DNA of 34,695 nucleotides from Candidatus Bipolaricaulota bacterium (GCA_025061735.1 JANXAU010000068.1:1-34695), one strand, 5' to 3'; positions 26,814 through 34,695 are shown, numbered from the stretch's first letter. A program made the numbers and translations. The notes: a model not told the origin generated them from the sequence alone.

Positions 26814-29099
26814 CTAGCGTTGGATGATAAGCCGTTGGGGGAGGCTGGAGCGCCCGTCGGCACGAAGAAGCGCGATGTACAGCCCCGGCGGAAGCCGCCG
26901 GCCCTCTTCGTCGAGCAGGCGCCACTCGAAGCGCTGGCCCTGGGGCAAGAGCGCCTGACGAAAGACCCTTCGGCCTACCAGATCGAAGACCAAGAGTTCG
27001 ACGCTCTGCGCGGGTTTGGGGCCTACAGCATAGAAAAAGACCGTCTTGTCCAGGGCGGGATTGGGGCCGATCTTGAGGGCCGGACGCCCCTGCTGCAGTT
27101 GCTCGACCAACCCCAGCCCGTCGAAGCCGCGCGCGATCTGGAGCTTGCCCGCTCCCCAGCCCATCAGCGGCCCCTTCTGGGTGAACGCGTCTTGGAGGGC
27201 CGTCTGGGTCAATTGCCGGCGAATCTCAGCAACGGTCAAGCGCGGGTTGGCCTGAAGGAGCAACGCGACGGCCCCGGCGACATGAGGAGCGGCCATCGAA
27301 GTCCCCTGCATGGCGACGTACTCGCGTCCGGGCAAGACCAATTTATCGTTAGAGGCAAGCTCAGACTCTTTAGCCAGAGCAGAGACGATGGCCGTGCCGG
27401 GGGCGACAAGATCGGGCTTGAGCCGCCCGTCGCGCGTCGGCCCGCGCGCGGAGAAGCGCGCCAGATCGCCTTCGCTCTGCAGATCCAAAAACCGATGGGG
27501 CAATCCATCGGCCCCTGTCCAGTAGATCTTCGTCGTGTACGCGCCCACGGCAATAATCTTCTCCGCTGTGGCCGGCTCGGTCACGGTCTTGTCAGAGTCC
27601 CCTTCGACAAAATAGCCCATCGTAGATAACCCCGGCCAAGCGTCGAACCTTGCGCCCATGCCCTGGTCGTTGAGCGTGATCTTCCAAGGGGTGCCGGGCT
27701 GCACGCTCTCTAGCGAAATGGAGATCGCGCGATCTCTGTTGCGCGGGTCGGGGCCACCGCTGGAGTTGTCCACGTAGATGCGCCCGTCGGGGGTCTGCGC
27801 CGAGGCGCTCGAGCCGCGCACCGCCAGCGCCGCTTGAGAGGGGCCGCGCAGCCCCGGCGACGCGACCGAGACCAGCAGATTCGCCTCTCCAGAGTACCAG
27901 ATCGTCAACAGTGCCGTCTCTTCGTTGGGCACAAACGTGAACGTGAACGATTCTCGCGGCGCCAGACGGCCTCCGATGTGCACGGGGCGATCTCCGTCGT
28001 TGCCCGCCGACGCGACGATCACGCGACCGGGACGATCTAAGAAAGACTCCAAGCCACGCTCCAACAGACTCGTCCCGTCGTGCGGGCCAAAGTGCCCCCC
28101 TAGACTGAGATTGACCACGGCGGGCCGCCCCAGCCATTGGGCTTTTTCAAAGATATAGCGCGTCCCTTCGATGATATCTTGGCTAAAATAGCTCGTCTTG
28201 ACGGCGATCATCTCGGCTTGGGGGGCCATGCCGACGTACAGCCCTCCCGACGCCGAGCCGTCACCAATAGCCGTTCCCGCGACGTGCGTGCCGTGCCCCT
28301 GCTCGTCGCGCTGGGGCACGCTGCCGAGAGCGCCTCTGAGAGCGCGCTCCAAATCTTCACGGGTGTACTCCGTGCCGAAGGGCACCCTCTGCGGGCTTCC
28401 AAAATAGCCCGTCTCGGTCTGATCCCAAAGCCAGACGATCCGCGAAGACTCTTCGACGCCATCGCCGTCGCGGTCGTAACGAAAGTCTCGGTGAGTGAAA
28501 TCGAAGCCCGTATCTACGATCCCAACGATGACACCGGCGCCGGTGGCTGCGGGCGCGGTCTCGTGCAAGAAGCGTCCGCCCACGGCGGGGACGCTCACGT
28601 CGGTCTGAGGGGCCAAGCGATAGTTCGCTTCAACGAAGACGACGTGCGGGAGCGCCGCCAGCTCGCGCAACTGTTGAGGAGCGACGCGCGCGCTGTAGAG
28701 GTCTTCGGTCAAGCGCTCGAGCGTGTGAAGCCCGGGCAGATCGTGCGGGTGTAACGGCCGGGAAGTCTGGACGAGAACGCCGATCTGTTGGGGATCTGTT
28801 TGGCGCGCGGCGGTGGGGCTTAAGGGGCGGGCCGACGCGAGCGCGGTGCTCTCGTAAACGGCGATCACATGGGCGAAGGGCGCCAGATGCAGAGCGCGGG
28901 CAGACTCGGCCGCGCGCTGAGCTAAGATCTTCAAGAAGGGGTCAAGCTTCGCCGAATAATGATAGCCTTCTGAATAATTTTGAAGAGAAGAAGACGACGA
29001 AAGAGAATCTCGCGGGGGCAGAGAAGAGGCGCTGCCGAGCAGAAGCAGCAAGACGAGCGCAAAGAGCACGAACCCGTCGGCGCGCAACCGGCCACTCAC
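26814..29099 (-). CDS. Secreted subtilisin-like serine protease (S8) with T9SS type A-like C-terminal domain
   Basis: With the start at GTG 29099 the protein has 761 residues. A signal peptide ('FVLFALVLLLLLGSASS') leads into a propeptide, then the S8 triad: D196 ('GIVDTGFDFTH'), H269 ('GHGTHVAGT') and S601 ('GTSMAAPHVAG'). A long insertion separates His and Ser. The last 85 residues ('IGPNPALDKTVFFY', 'VFDLVGRRVFRQ', 'RLPPGLYIALL') match FlgD-like/T9SS type A sorting domains. The frame extends to 29162, but that part contains the promoter -10, so it is untranslated. GGAGG lies 11 bases before the GTG. It is first in an operon with a PorV-like gene, and may be its cargo. Confidence 0.9.
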   Translation of the reverse strand: MSGRLRADGFVLFALVLLLLLGSASSLPPRDSLSSSSSLQNYSEGYHYSAKLDPFLKILAQRAAESARALHLAPFAHVIAVYESTALASARPLSPTAARQTDPQQIGVLVQTSRPLHPHDLPGLHTLERLTEDLYSARVAPQQLRELAALPHVVFVEANYRLAPQTDVSVPAVGGRFLHETAPAATGAGVIVGIVDTGFDFTHRDFRYDRDGDGVEESSRIVWLWDQTETGYFGSPQRVPFGTEYTREDLERALRGALGSVPQRDEQGHGTHVAGTAIGDGSASGGLYVGMAPQAEMIAVKTSYFSQDIIEGTRYIFEKAQWLGRPAVVNLSLGGHFGPHDGTSLLERGLESFLDRPGRVIVASAGNDGDRPVHIGGRLAPRESFTFTFVPNEETALLTIWYSGEANLLVSVASPGLRGPSQAALAVRGSSASAQTPDGRIYVDNSSGGPDPRNRDRAISISLESVQPGTPWKITLNDQGMGARFDAWPGLSTMGYFVEGDSDKTVTEPATAEKIIAVGAYTTKIYWTGADGLPHRFLDLQSEGDLARFSARGPTRDGRLKPDLVAPGTAIVSALAKESELASNDKLVLPGREYVAMQGTSMAAPHVAGAVALLLQANPRLTVAEIRRQLTQTALQDAFTQKGPLMGWGAGKLQIARGFDGLGLVEQLQQGRPALKIGPNPALDKTVFFYAVGPKPAQSVELLVFDLVGRRVFRQALLPQGQRFEWRLLDEEGRRLPPGLYIALLRADGRSSLPQRLIIQR

Positions 29100-29133
29100 T
29101 CGTTCTCGATCCTCCACCTCGGCAAGATGCGCT

Positions 29134-29162
29134 ATTATATACCCCCCAGACACGAGGGGCAA
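29134..29162 (-). promoter_or_regulatory. σ70-type promoter (TTGCCC-17-TATAAT) for the protease-PorV-barrel operon
   Basis: On the minus strand TTGCCC (29162-29157) and a perfect TATAAT (29139-29134) are 17 bases apart. Transcription would start near 29127, leaving a leader of about 27 bases before GTG 29099. This is the reason for rejecting the longer protease start. Confidence 0.65.
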
Positions 29163-29227
29163 GTTGCCGAGGGCCTTAGAGATTTGGTAGAGTATTTTTT
29201 GATATAAACTTAGTAGGAGGTTAGACC

Positions 29228-30385
29228 GTGAAGCCTGACTTTCTTTTTGTCCCCGGCCCGGTGAACGTCCCTCGACGGGTCGCGCTGGCCGAGGCGCGCG
29301 AGGTCATCTACCATCGAGGGGAAGAATTCGCAGAGCTGCTCAAGAGCGTAGACGCCAAGCTCAAGAGGGTCTTTCGCACCCAGAATACGATTTTGTATTT
29401 CACGTCTTCGGGAACCGGCGCGATGGAGGCGTGCGTAACGAATCTGTTAAACAGCAACGACGAGGTGTTGGTGATTGAGGGGGGCAAGTTTGGGCAGCGC
29501 TGGCGCGAGATCTGTCAAGCCTTTCGCGTGAAGCATCACGTGATTGCGCTGGAGTGGGGTCGGGCCGTGCGCCCAGAGCAGATTGAAGAAGCGCTGAGCG
29601 CGCATCCTAAGATCTCTGCGGTCTTCGTTCAGCTCTCGGAGACCTCTACGGGCACGGTCTACGACATAGAGTCTATCGCCAAGATCACGAACAAGCGCGA
29701 TATTCTCTTGGTCGTAGATGCGATCAGCGGGTTGGGCGTGGTGCCGTTGGAGCCGGACGAGTGGGGGGTAGACTGCGTGGTGGCTGCTTCTCAGAAGGCG
29801 CTGATGGTGCCGCCGGGGTTGGCGTTTGTGAGCGTGAGCGAGCGCGCGTGGGCCCGTGTAGAGAAGTCGGATCTGCCCAAGTACTATTGGGATTTCAAGA
29901 GCGCAAGAAAGAATCTCTATTTTACGCCCTTCACGCCGGCGATCTCGCTGGTTATGGCGCTCGACGAAGCGCTGAATGTGATTTTAGAAGAGGGGGTAGA
30001 CCATCTGTTGGCGCGCACGGAGCTGTACGCGCGTGCGACGCGGGCCGCGGTGACGGCGATGGGCCTAAGGCTCTTCAGCGAGCGACCAGGGGCGGTCTGC
30101 ACGGCGATCTGGGTGCCTGCAGGCCTCAACGGCAAAGAGATCTTGGAGAGCCTCAGACAAGAGTTTGGGATCAAGATCTCTGGTGGGCAGGACCATCTGA
30201 AGGGGAAGATCTTACGGATTGGGCACATTGGGGATCTGGGTCCCAAGGACGTGTTGGGGGTAATCGCGGCGCTGGAGCTGACGCTGCACAAGTTGGGGTA
30301 TAAATTCGAGTTGGGCGCGGGCGTGCGGGCGGCGATGGAGGTCTTTGCCGAATCGCGCTCTCTGGCCGTGGTTGGTGGGCGCTAG
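29228..30385 (+). CDS. Class V aminotransferase (serine-pyruvate / alanine-glyoxylate type)
   Basis: The 385-residue protein is a pyridoxal-phosphate enzyme of the alanine-glyoxylate/serine-pyruvate aminotransferase family. 'FVPGPVNVPRRV' is the typical start, 'SSGTGAMEA' contacts the cofactor phosphate, 'VVDAISGLG' holds the cofactor Asp, and 'ASQKALMVPPG' contains the Schiff-base Lys. Such enzymes interconvert alanine or serine with glyoxylate or pyruvate, and related ones replace SerC in serine synthesis in some archaea and bacteria. AGGAGG seven bases upstream supports GTG 29228. The 3' end overlaps the convergent tRNA-Val by 13 bases. The exact substrates are not settled. Confidence 0.9.
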   Translation: MKPDFLFVPGPVNVPRRVALAEAREVIYHRGEEFAELLKSVDAKLKRVFRTQNTILYFTSSGTGAMEACVTNLLNSNDEVLVIEGGKFGQRWREICQAFRVKHHVIALEWGRAVRPEQIEEALSAHPKISAVFVQLSETSTGTVYDIESIAKITNKRDILLVVDAISGLGVVPLEPDEWGVDCVVAASQKALMVPPGLAFVSVSERAWARVEKSDLPKYYWDFKSARKNLYFTPFTPAISLVMALDEALNVILEEGVDHLLARTELYARATRAAVTAMGLRLFSERPGAVCTAIWVPAGLNGKEILESLRQEFGIKISGGQDHLKGKILRIGHIGDLGPKDVLGVIAALELTLHKLGYKFELGAGVRAAMEVFAESRSLAVVGGR

Positions 30386-30447
30386 AGGATTCGAACCTCT
30401 GACCTTCCGCGTGTAAGGCGGACGCTCTCCCGCTGAGCTAAGCGCCC
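30373..30447 (-). tRNA. tRNA-Val (anticodon TAC)
   Basis: The minus strand folds into a full cloverleaf of 75 bases including an encoded CCA: acceptor GGGCGCT/AGCGCCC, D-arm GCTC/GAGC, anticodon arm TCCGC-CTTACAC-GCGGA, a five-base variable loop, and T-arm AGAGG-TTCGAAT-CCTCT. The anticodon TAC reads GTA and, by wobble, other valine codons. Its 3' end overlaps the end of the aminotransferase gene, and its 5' end is 10 bases after the usp stop codon. Confidence 0.97.
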
Positions 30448-30457
30448 CGATCACTTA

Positions 30458-30895
30458 TTACTGCCCCATCCGCACCGTCATCACGGGCACCTTCGACAAC
30501 CGAACGACCTCCTCCGTGACGCTCCCCAGCAGTATCCGATCTAACCCCCGTCGCCCATGCGTCCCCATCACGATCAGGTCGATCTTCGCTTCGTCCACAA
30601 AGTCCAAGATCACCTTGGCCGGCGTTCCCGCCCTGAGGACCGTCTCGACCTGCTCCACCCCCGCCTCGCGAATCTGCTGGGCCGTCTTCTCCAAGATGTG
30701 CTTGCCCTCTTTGTTGATAGCCTCTAGAATGCTCTGCTCGGCAACGTTGGCGTATTCAAACAGCAGCGCCGGCGGCTCGGTCACAAAGAGCAGATAGATC
30801 TTGGAGTCAAACGCCAGCGCGATCGTCGTGGCGCAGTTGACCGCCTTCTCCACACCTCTAGAGCCATCGGTAGGAACTAAGATTCTTTTGAACAT
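30458..30895 (-). CDS. Universal stress protein, UspA family
   Basis: The 145-residue protein is a single-domain Usp. It begins 'MFKRILVPTDGS' and has the ATP-binding loop G-x2-G-x9-G-S ('GTHGRRGLDRILLGS') near 110-125, so it belongs to the nucleotide-binding branch. Such proteins dimerise in the cytoplasm and help survival under stress; the precise action is unclear. It starts 10 bases after the crp/fnr-type gene, with its ribosome site (AAGGAG) overlapping that gene's stop codon, so the two form an operon. The tRNA-Val gene follows after 10 bases. Confidence 0.93.
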   Translation of the reverse strand: MFKRILVPTDGSRGVEKAVNCATTIALAFDSKIYLLFVTEPPALLFEYANVAEQSILEAINKEGKHILEKTAQQIREAGVEQVETVLRAGTPAKVILDFVDEAKIDLIVMGTHGRRGLDRILLGSVTEEVVRLSKVPVMTVRMGQ

Positions 30896-30905
30896 AGATC
30901 TCTCC

Positions 30906-31673
30906 TTAGAGCACGTTCTCAGTGGGGGCGCTGGGCAAGGCCGAAGCCATCTCAGCCAACCCCTCTGGATCGAGAATATAGATCTTACGGCGCTCCAGTC
31001 TAATCAAGCGTCGCTCCTCCAGCTCGGTCAGGGTGCGAATCGCCGTTTCGGTAGAGATCCCGGCCATCTCGGCTAGGTCATTGCGGGTCAGCTTCGCGGT
31101 GATCTGCAGCCCTTCTTCAACCTCTTCCCCGTATTCGTGGGCCAACGCCAACAGCAGGCGAGCCAACCGCGCGCGACAGCCCTCATACGCCACCTCGATC
31201 AGCTTCGCCTGAAACCCTTGCAGCTCGCGCGCGATCTTCTCAGCCAACTGGAGCGCCACCTGAGGATGGCGCTTGAGGAAATCTAAAAACTCTTCGCGCT
31301 TGATGAAGCGCGCTGAGGTCGGCTCCAGCGTGCGCGCCGAGGCCCCGTGGGTCTTGCCGTCAAAGATATTCTCTTCCCCCAGCAACTCCCCTGGGCCGAC
31401 GATCTTAAGGATCTGGCGCTTGGCCCCGCTGCCCTGCTTGACCAGCTTCACCTGACCATGACAGATGATAAAAAACCCAAACGCCGGCGCCCCTTCGTGA
31501 AAGATCGTCTCGTCGGCTTCGTAGCGCACCGGGCGCATGAGCTTCTGTAGCTCTTTCTGATCGCTTTCGCTCAGCCCCCGAAAGATCCACGAGCACCCGG
31601 CACATCCTTGATCGCCGCAGATGAGCGGGCCTTTAGGGCGTTTGGTCTGTAAGAGCACTCGCTTTATGGCCAC
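30906..31673 (-). CDS. Crp/Fnr-family transcription regulator with N-terminal cysteine cluster
   Basis: The 255-residue protein has a cyclic-nucleotide-binding-like β-roll (about 35-140, 'GPGELLGEENIFDG'), a dimerisation helix (140-165) and a winged helix-turn-helix (195-226, 'LTRNDLAEMAGISTETAIRT'). Before the β-roll there are C19, C24 and C27 ('CGDQGCAGC'), with further Cys at 71 and 166. FNR uses a similar N-terminal Cys group plus one internal Cys for an oxygen-sensing Fe-S cluster, though with a different spacing. It probably controls respiration or redox genes, and perhaps the coupled usp. The start is GTG 31673. Confidence 0.9.
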   Translation of the reverse strand: MAIKRVLLQTKRPKGPLICGDQGCAGCSWIFRGLSESDQKELQKLMRPVRYEADETIFHEGAPAFGFFIICHGQVKLVKQGSGAKRQILKIVGPGELLGEENIFDGKTHGASARTLEPTSARFIKREEFLDFLKRHPQVALQLAEKIARELQGFQAKLIEVAYEGCRARLARLLLALAHEYGEEVEEGLQITAKLTRNDLAEMAGISTETAIRTLTELEERRLIRLERRKIYILDPEGLAEMASALPSAPTENVL

Positions 31674-31679
31674 GACTCT

Positions 31680-31709
31680 ATTTTAGTTCATAAGACGAAT
31701 CGCGTGCAA
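31680..31709 (-). promoter_or_regulatory. Candidate promoter of the crp/fnr-usp operon (possibly leaderless)
   Basis: On the minus strand TTGCAC (31709-31704) and TAAAAT (31685-31680) are 18 bases apart. Transcription would begin about 7 bases on, at or next to the GTG start at 31673, and no ribosome binding site precedes that codon. The -35 match is weak. Confidence 0.35.
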
Positions 31710-31723
31710 ATCGCCCCAAAAGT

Positions 31724-34138
31724 CTATTTTACTGCCCGCCGCGCGCGGCGCGGCTTCCTAGAGTCTTCGGAGATCTCTCTCAAGCACTCAGCAAACTCGC
31801 GCAGTCTCTTGTCTACGAGATAGTTGATCGTCCCCTCGGGGAACTTCCCGTCGCGCCCGCGCTCCCCCGCTGGCACCCCCGTCAAGATCTCGATCCCCTC
31901 GTCTATCGTGCTCACCGCCCAGATGTGAAATCTTTTCGCCCGTACCGCTTCGACCACGTCTTCACGAAGCATTAAGTTCTGCACGTTGCTCTTGGGGATG
32001 AGCACCCCCTGCTCGCCCGTCAGGCCCTTCGCTTTACACACATCGAAAAAACCCTCGATCTTCTCGTTGACCCCGCCAATCGCCTGGACTTGCCCGTGTT
32101 GGTTCACCGACCCCGTCACGGCGATCCCCTGCTTGATCGGCACCCCAGAGAGCGCCGAGAGCAGCGCATACAGCTCGGTCGACGAAGCGCTGTCGCCCTC
32201 AACTCCTTCGTAGCTCTGCTCGAAGACCAATTTCGCCGAGAGCGTCAAGGGCTTGTCTTGCGCGTATCTTTGCGCCAAGTAGCCGCTTAGAATCAAGACG
32301 CCCTTGGAGTGAATGGGGCCACCCAGCTCGACCTCTCTTTCGATGTCTATAATGCCCTCGCGCCCCGGCGCGACGCTCGCCGTGATCCGACTGGGCTTGC
32401 CAAACGTATAATCCCCCAGATGAAGAATAGAAAGCCCGTTCACCTGTCCAACGGCCGCCCCTTCGGTGTCGATGAGCAACGTCCCTTGCGCGATCATCTC
32501 TTGGATGCGCTCTTGAATGAGATTGGAGCGATAGACCTTCTCGTCGAGAGCCCTCTTCACGTGGCGCGCGCTGATGTGCGCGGCCTTCTCTTGCAGCGCC
32601 CAGTAGTTCGCTTCGCGAATGACGTCGGCGATGGCGCCAAAGTGCGTCGAGAGTTTTTTCTGGTCTTCGGCCAAGCGCGCCGCGTGCTCTAAGAGCTTGG
32701 CGACCGCTGAGCTGTCTAGGTGCTTTAAGCGCTCTTTCTGGCAGAACGTACAGAGAAACTTCAGAAAATCTCGAATGCTCTCTGGTGAACTGTCCATGCG
32801 GGTATCGAAGTCGGCTTTGACTTTGAAGAGTTCAGGGAACTCTTCGTCGTAGGCGTGCAGCAGATAGTAATAGATAGGCGGGCCGACGAGCACAACCTTG
32901 ACATCGAGAGGGATGGGCTGGGGGCGCAAGCTCTTCGTTGCGATAAACCCTAAGCGCTCACCCAGCTCTTCGATGAAGATCTCGCGGCTGCGCAAGGCGC
33001 GCTTCAGCCCGTCCCAACTGAGAAGATTTCTCAAGACGTCTTCGATGGGGAGCACCAAGTAGCCTCCATTAGCGCGATGGAGCGAGCCGGCTTTGATCAT
33101 CGTAAAATCTGTATACAGGGCGCCGAACTGCGTCTCCTTCTCGATGCGCCCGAAGAGATGATGATAAACAGGGTTCAGCTCGACGACGACTGGCGCGCCC
33201 TGCTGCTTGCTGTTGTCCACCAAGACGTTCACCAAGTATTTTCTGAAGGGCAGCTCTCTGGCCCACGCAGGAACGTCGCCCTCGGATTTCTGCTCTCCCT
33301 TGAACGGCTCGATGTTTTCTAGAATATCTTTCTGCACGGCATTCAGATAGTCCAGCACGTCGGGAAGCTCTCGGTACTTTTCGCGCAGATCGTCCATCAA
33401 GCCGCCGACCATGTAGAGCGCGACTTGTCTATCGAGTTCGTGGAGCCTCTCTTGTGCTGTCTTTTCCAAAGTACGGATCTCTTTCATCGCGATTTTGAGG
33501 TCTTCTTGGAGGGCGTCGCGGCGGCGCTGGATGTCTTCTTTGGCGGCTTGGGGGAGGGCTTGGAACTCAGCATCGCTCAAAGGGCGCCCGCCCAAGACGG
33601 GGAGAATCAGTATTCCAAAGGGTGCGGCTTGCAGCATAAAGCCCGCTTGGGCTGCGCGCTCCTGCACGCGATTAATAACAGCTTCGCGCTGCTTGTTAAA
33701 GCTCTTGATGATCTCGTCGCGCTGAGCGCTGTACTCCTCGCTCTCAAAGACTTTGGGCAGCTCGCGCCGCACGTGATCAATGAGGCTCTTCATATCTTGG
33801 GCAAACTGAGACCCCCAGCCGGTGGGCAGGCGCAACGCCTTGGGCTGATAGGGATCGTCAAAATTATTCACATAGCACCAATCTGAGGGCGTCTCTTTCT
33901 GTCGCGCGAGTTCTTCGAGAAACGATTTGACGGCAGTCATCTTGCCGATGCCCGGCGGGCCGGCTACGTAGATATTAAACCCCAGCTCTTGAATCCCCAA
34001 GCCAAATTGCAACGCCGACACGGCGCGCTTCTGCCCGATGATCCCCTCCAACGGCGCGATCTTTTCGGTAGATTCGATCCCAAGCTCTTTAGGATCGAAG
34101 GTGCGGCGCAACTGCTCTGGAGCCAGTTCGTGAGTCAT
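31724..34138 (-). CDS. Lon-type AAA+ ATP-dependent protease (Lon-related / LonB-like, AAA_32)
   Basis: The 804-residue protein has Walker A 'GPPGIGKMT' (60-68), a long coiled-coil insertion (about 130-270), Walker B and sensor parts, and a C-terminal Lon protease domain with catalytic S650 ('GDSAS') and K693 ('GGVNEK'), 43 residues apart as in classical Lon. It lacks the Lon N-terminal substrate domain, as usual for this Lon-related family. I chose ATG 34138: the frame runs up to GTG 34207, but that would overlap the upstream gene by 62 bases, whereas 34138 lies seven bases after its stop, with AAGGAG 12 bases upstream. It degrades unknown cytosolic or membrane-associated substrates. Confidence 0.92.
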   Translation of the reverse strand: MTHELAPEQLRRTFDPKELGIESTEKIAPLEGIIGQKRAVSALQFGLGIQELGFNIYVAGPPGIGKMTAVKSFLEELARQKETPSDWCYVNNFDDPYQPKALRLPTGWGSQFAQDMKSLIDHVRRELPKVFESEEYSAQRDEIIKSFNKQREAVINRVQERAAQAGFMLQAAPFGILILPVLGGRPLSDAEFQALPQAAKEDIQRRRDALQEDLKIAMKEIRTLEKTAQERLHELDRQVALYMVGGLMDDLREKYRELPDVLDYLNAVQKDILENIEPFKGEQKSEGDVPAWARELPFRKYLVNVLVDNSKQQGAPVVVELNPVYHHLFGRIEKETQFGALYTDFTMIKAGSLHRANGGYLVLPIEDVLRNLLSWDGLKRALRSREIFIEELGERLGFIATKSLRPQPIPLDVKVVLVGPPIYYYLLHAYDEEFPELFKVKADFDTRMDSSPESIRDFLKFLCTFCQKERLKHLDSSAVAKLLEHAARLAEDQKKLSTHFGAIADVIREANYWALQEKAAHISARHVKRALDEKVYRSNLIQERIQEMIAQGTLLIDTEGAAVGQVNGLSILHLGDYTFGKPSRITASVAPGREGIIDIEREVELGGPIHSKGVLILSGYLAQRYAQDKPLTLSAKLVFEQSYEGVEGDSASSTELYALLSALSGVPIKQGIAVTGSVNQHGQVQAIGGVNEKIEGFFDVCKAKGLTGEQGVLIPKSNVQNLMLREDVVEAVRAKRFHIWAVSTIDEGIEILTGVPAGERGRDGKFPEGTINYLVDKRLREFAECLREISEDSRKPRRARRAVK

Positions 34139-34145
34139 GCTGGGG

Positions 34146-34695
34146 TCACTCTCCTTCACGGCGCGAGCCTCTCTCCCTATAGCGCGGAATGGGAAGATAT
34201 TCGACACCGACTTGATGGCGCACCGGTTGGGGATAGAGCGCCATCAGGTGCAAGAACTCTTTAGGAATGTCACAACTCACCCGCAACCCGAGCTCCCTGG
34301 CCTTCTCATACGTGATCGGGTAGTCGTGAGTCCAATAGCCCTCCGAGAGTTTCTGGGCCAACCCACGCGCTTGTTCTTCTGGATAGCGCCCTGCAAGCAG
34401 TTCATAGACGGCATCTTGAAGCTGTTGGACGGCCTTACGCGCAACGTCAGCTAAGATCAGCGTTTGATCGTCTACTTCGCTCAGAGGTTTCTTCTCAAGG
34501 ACAGCTAGCAGCGACGCAGCCGGATATTGTCCAATTTGGGGATCAACCGGCCCCAAGACGGCGTGAGGGCTCATGATGATCTCGTCGGCTGCGAGCGCGA
34601 TGAGCGTCCCGCCGGACATGGCATAGTGCGGCACGATGACGCGCGTGCCACCGGGGTGACGTCGCAACGCCCGCGCGATCTGCAATGACGCTAAA
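34146..34695 (-). CDS. Serine dehydrogenase proteinase-family protein (ClpP/SppA-like fold), N-terminus outside window
   Basis: The frame is open to the window edge, so the gene is incomplete; about 183 residues are seen. 'VIVPHYAMSGGTLIALAADE' carries the nucleophile Ser of the SDH/SppA-like clan (AMSGG), and 'HAVLGPVDPQIG' is a typical active-site follow-up strand. The family contains ATP-independent serine proteases related to ClpP and signal-peptide peptidase. It lies seven bases upstream of the Lon-type gene on the same strand, so the two proteases probably share a transcript. The tail ends in a charged stretch 'YRERGSRREGE'. Confidence 0.85.
   Translation of the reverse strand, partial: LASLQIARALRRHPGGTRVIVPHYAMSGGTLIALAADEIIMSPHAVLGPVDPQIGQYPAASLLAVLEKKPLSEVDDQTLILADVARKAVQQLQDAVYELLAGRYPEEQARGLAQKLSEGYWTHDYPITYEKARELGLRVSCDIPKEFLHLMALYPQPVRHQVGVEYLPIPRYRERGSRREGE

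Noticed and set aside
26803-26925. N-terminal extension of the PorV-like protein
   Set aside because: It overlaps the end of the protease gene; GTG 26802 has its own ribosome site and leads directly into a signal peptide.
26820-27629. 269-codon plus-strand frame opposite the subtilisin-like protease
   Set aside because: It is antisense to the catalytic Ser region and C-terminal domain and shows no recognisable motif.
29100-29162. N-terminal extension of the protease (21 codons)
   Set aside because: It includes the TATAAT of the operon promoter and precedes the signal peptide, so GTG 29099 is preferred.
30373-30447. tRNA-Val as an integration (att) site
   Set aside because: No integrase and no duplicated tRNA 3' end were seen on either side.

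Overview
This is a gene-dense, GC-rich bacterial segment with short intergenic gaps and many ATGA or GTGA stop/start overlaps. Several features point to a diderm (outer-membrane) bacterium: β-barrel-like proteins ending in Phe, a PorV-like protein, a parvulin/SecD-type periplasmic module and many signal peptides. The mix resembles poorly sampled deep-branching lineages, perhaps Acetothermia/Bipolaricaulota-like. That placement is a guess from style, not from a marker phylogeny. No CRISPR array, integrase, transposase or rRNA was seen.

Layout. 1-4024: surface/periplasmic operon with a PapD-like end fragment, a large NEW3/SdrD-B/PKD protein, and a small NEW3 paralogue. 4036-5325: a good promoter, a Cys/His protein with a phage-head-like motif, a ComEA-type DNA-binding protein, and rnpA. 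5310-9041: a promoter inside the 3' end of rnpA drives greA, lysS, a PAP2 phosphatase and a leucine-type dehydrogenase as a tight operon. 9086-11067: two secreted proteins of unknown function, each followed or separated by a hairpin terminator. 11156-12441: a VapB-like antitoxin and a PIN toxin cut off at the 3' end of a convergent phosphoglycerate-dehydrogenase-like gene. 12567-19231: a 1323-residue parvulin/SecD-P1/S9-peptidase fusion, then aconitase. 19280-21814: an AT-richer defence/toxin islet with a PD-(D/E)XK-EVE protein, a DUF433/DUF5615 pair, remains of hicAB, and a headless endonuclease-like frame. 21833-29099 (minus strand): a three-gene operon of a subtilisin-like protease with a T9SS-type C-terminal domain, a PorV/PorQ-like protein, and a 1378-residue outer-membrane protein with an internal regulator-type β-propeller. 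29228-31673: a class V aminotransferase whose 3' end overlaps a convergent tRNA-Val, which lies 10 bases behind a crp/fnr-usp operon. 31724-34695 (minus): a Lon-type AAA+ protease behind a serine-dehydrogenase-proteinase-family gene that runs off the window.

The points most worth following are (i) the minus-strand trio, which looks like a compact type 9-like secretion or surface-attachment locus; (ii) the parvulin-SecD-S9 fusion, which may be real, may use an internal start, or may be one base away from being two ATGA-coupled genes; and (iii) the PD-(D/E)XK-EVE protein, a candidate modification-dependent nuclease in a small defence graveyard.
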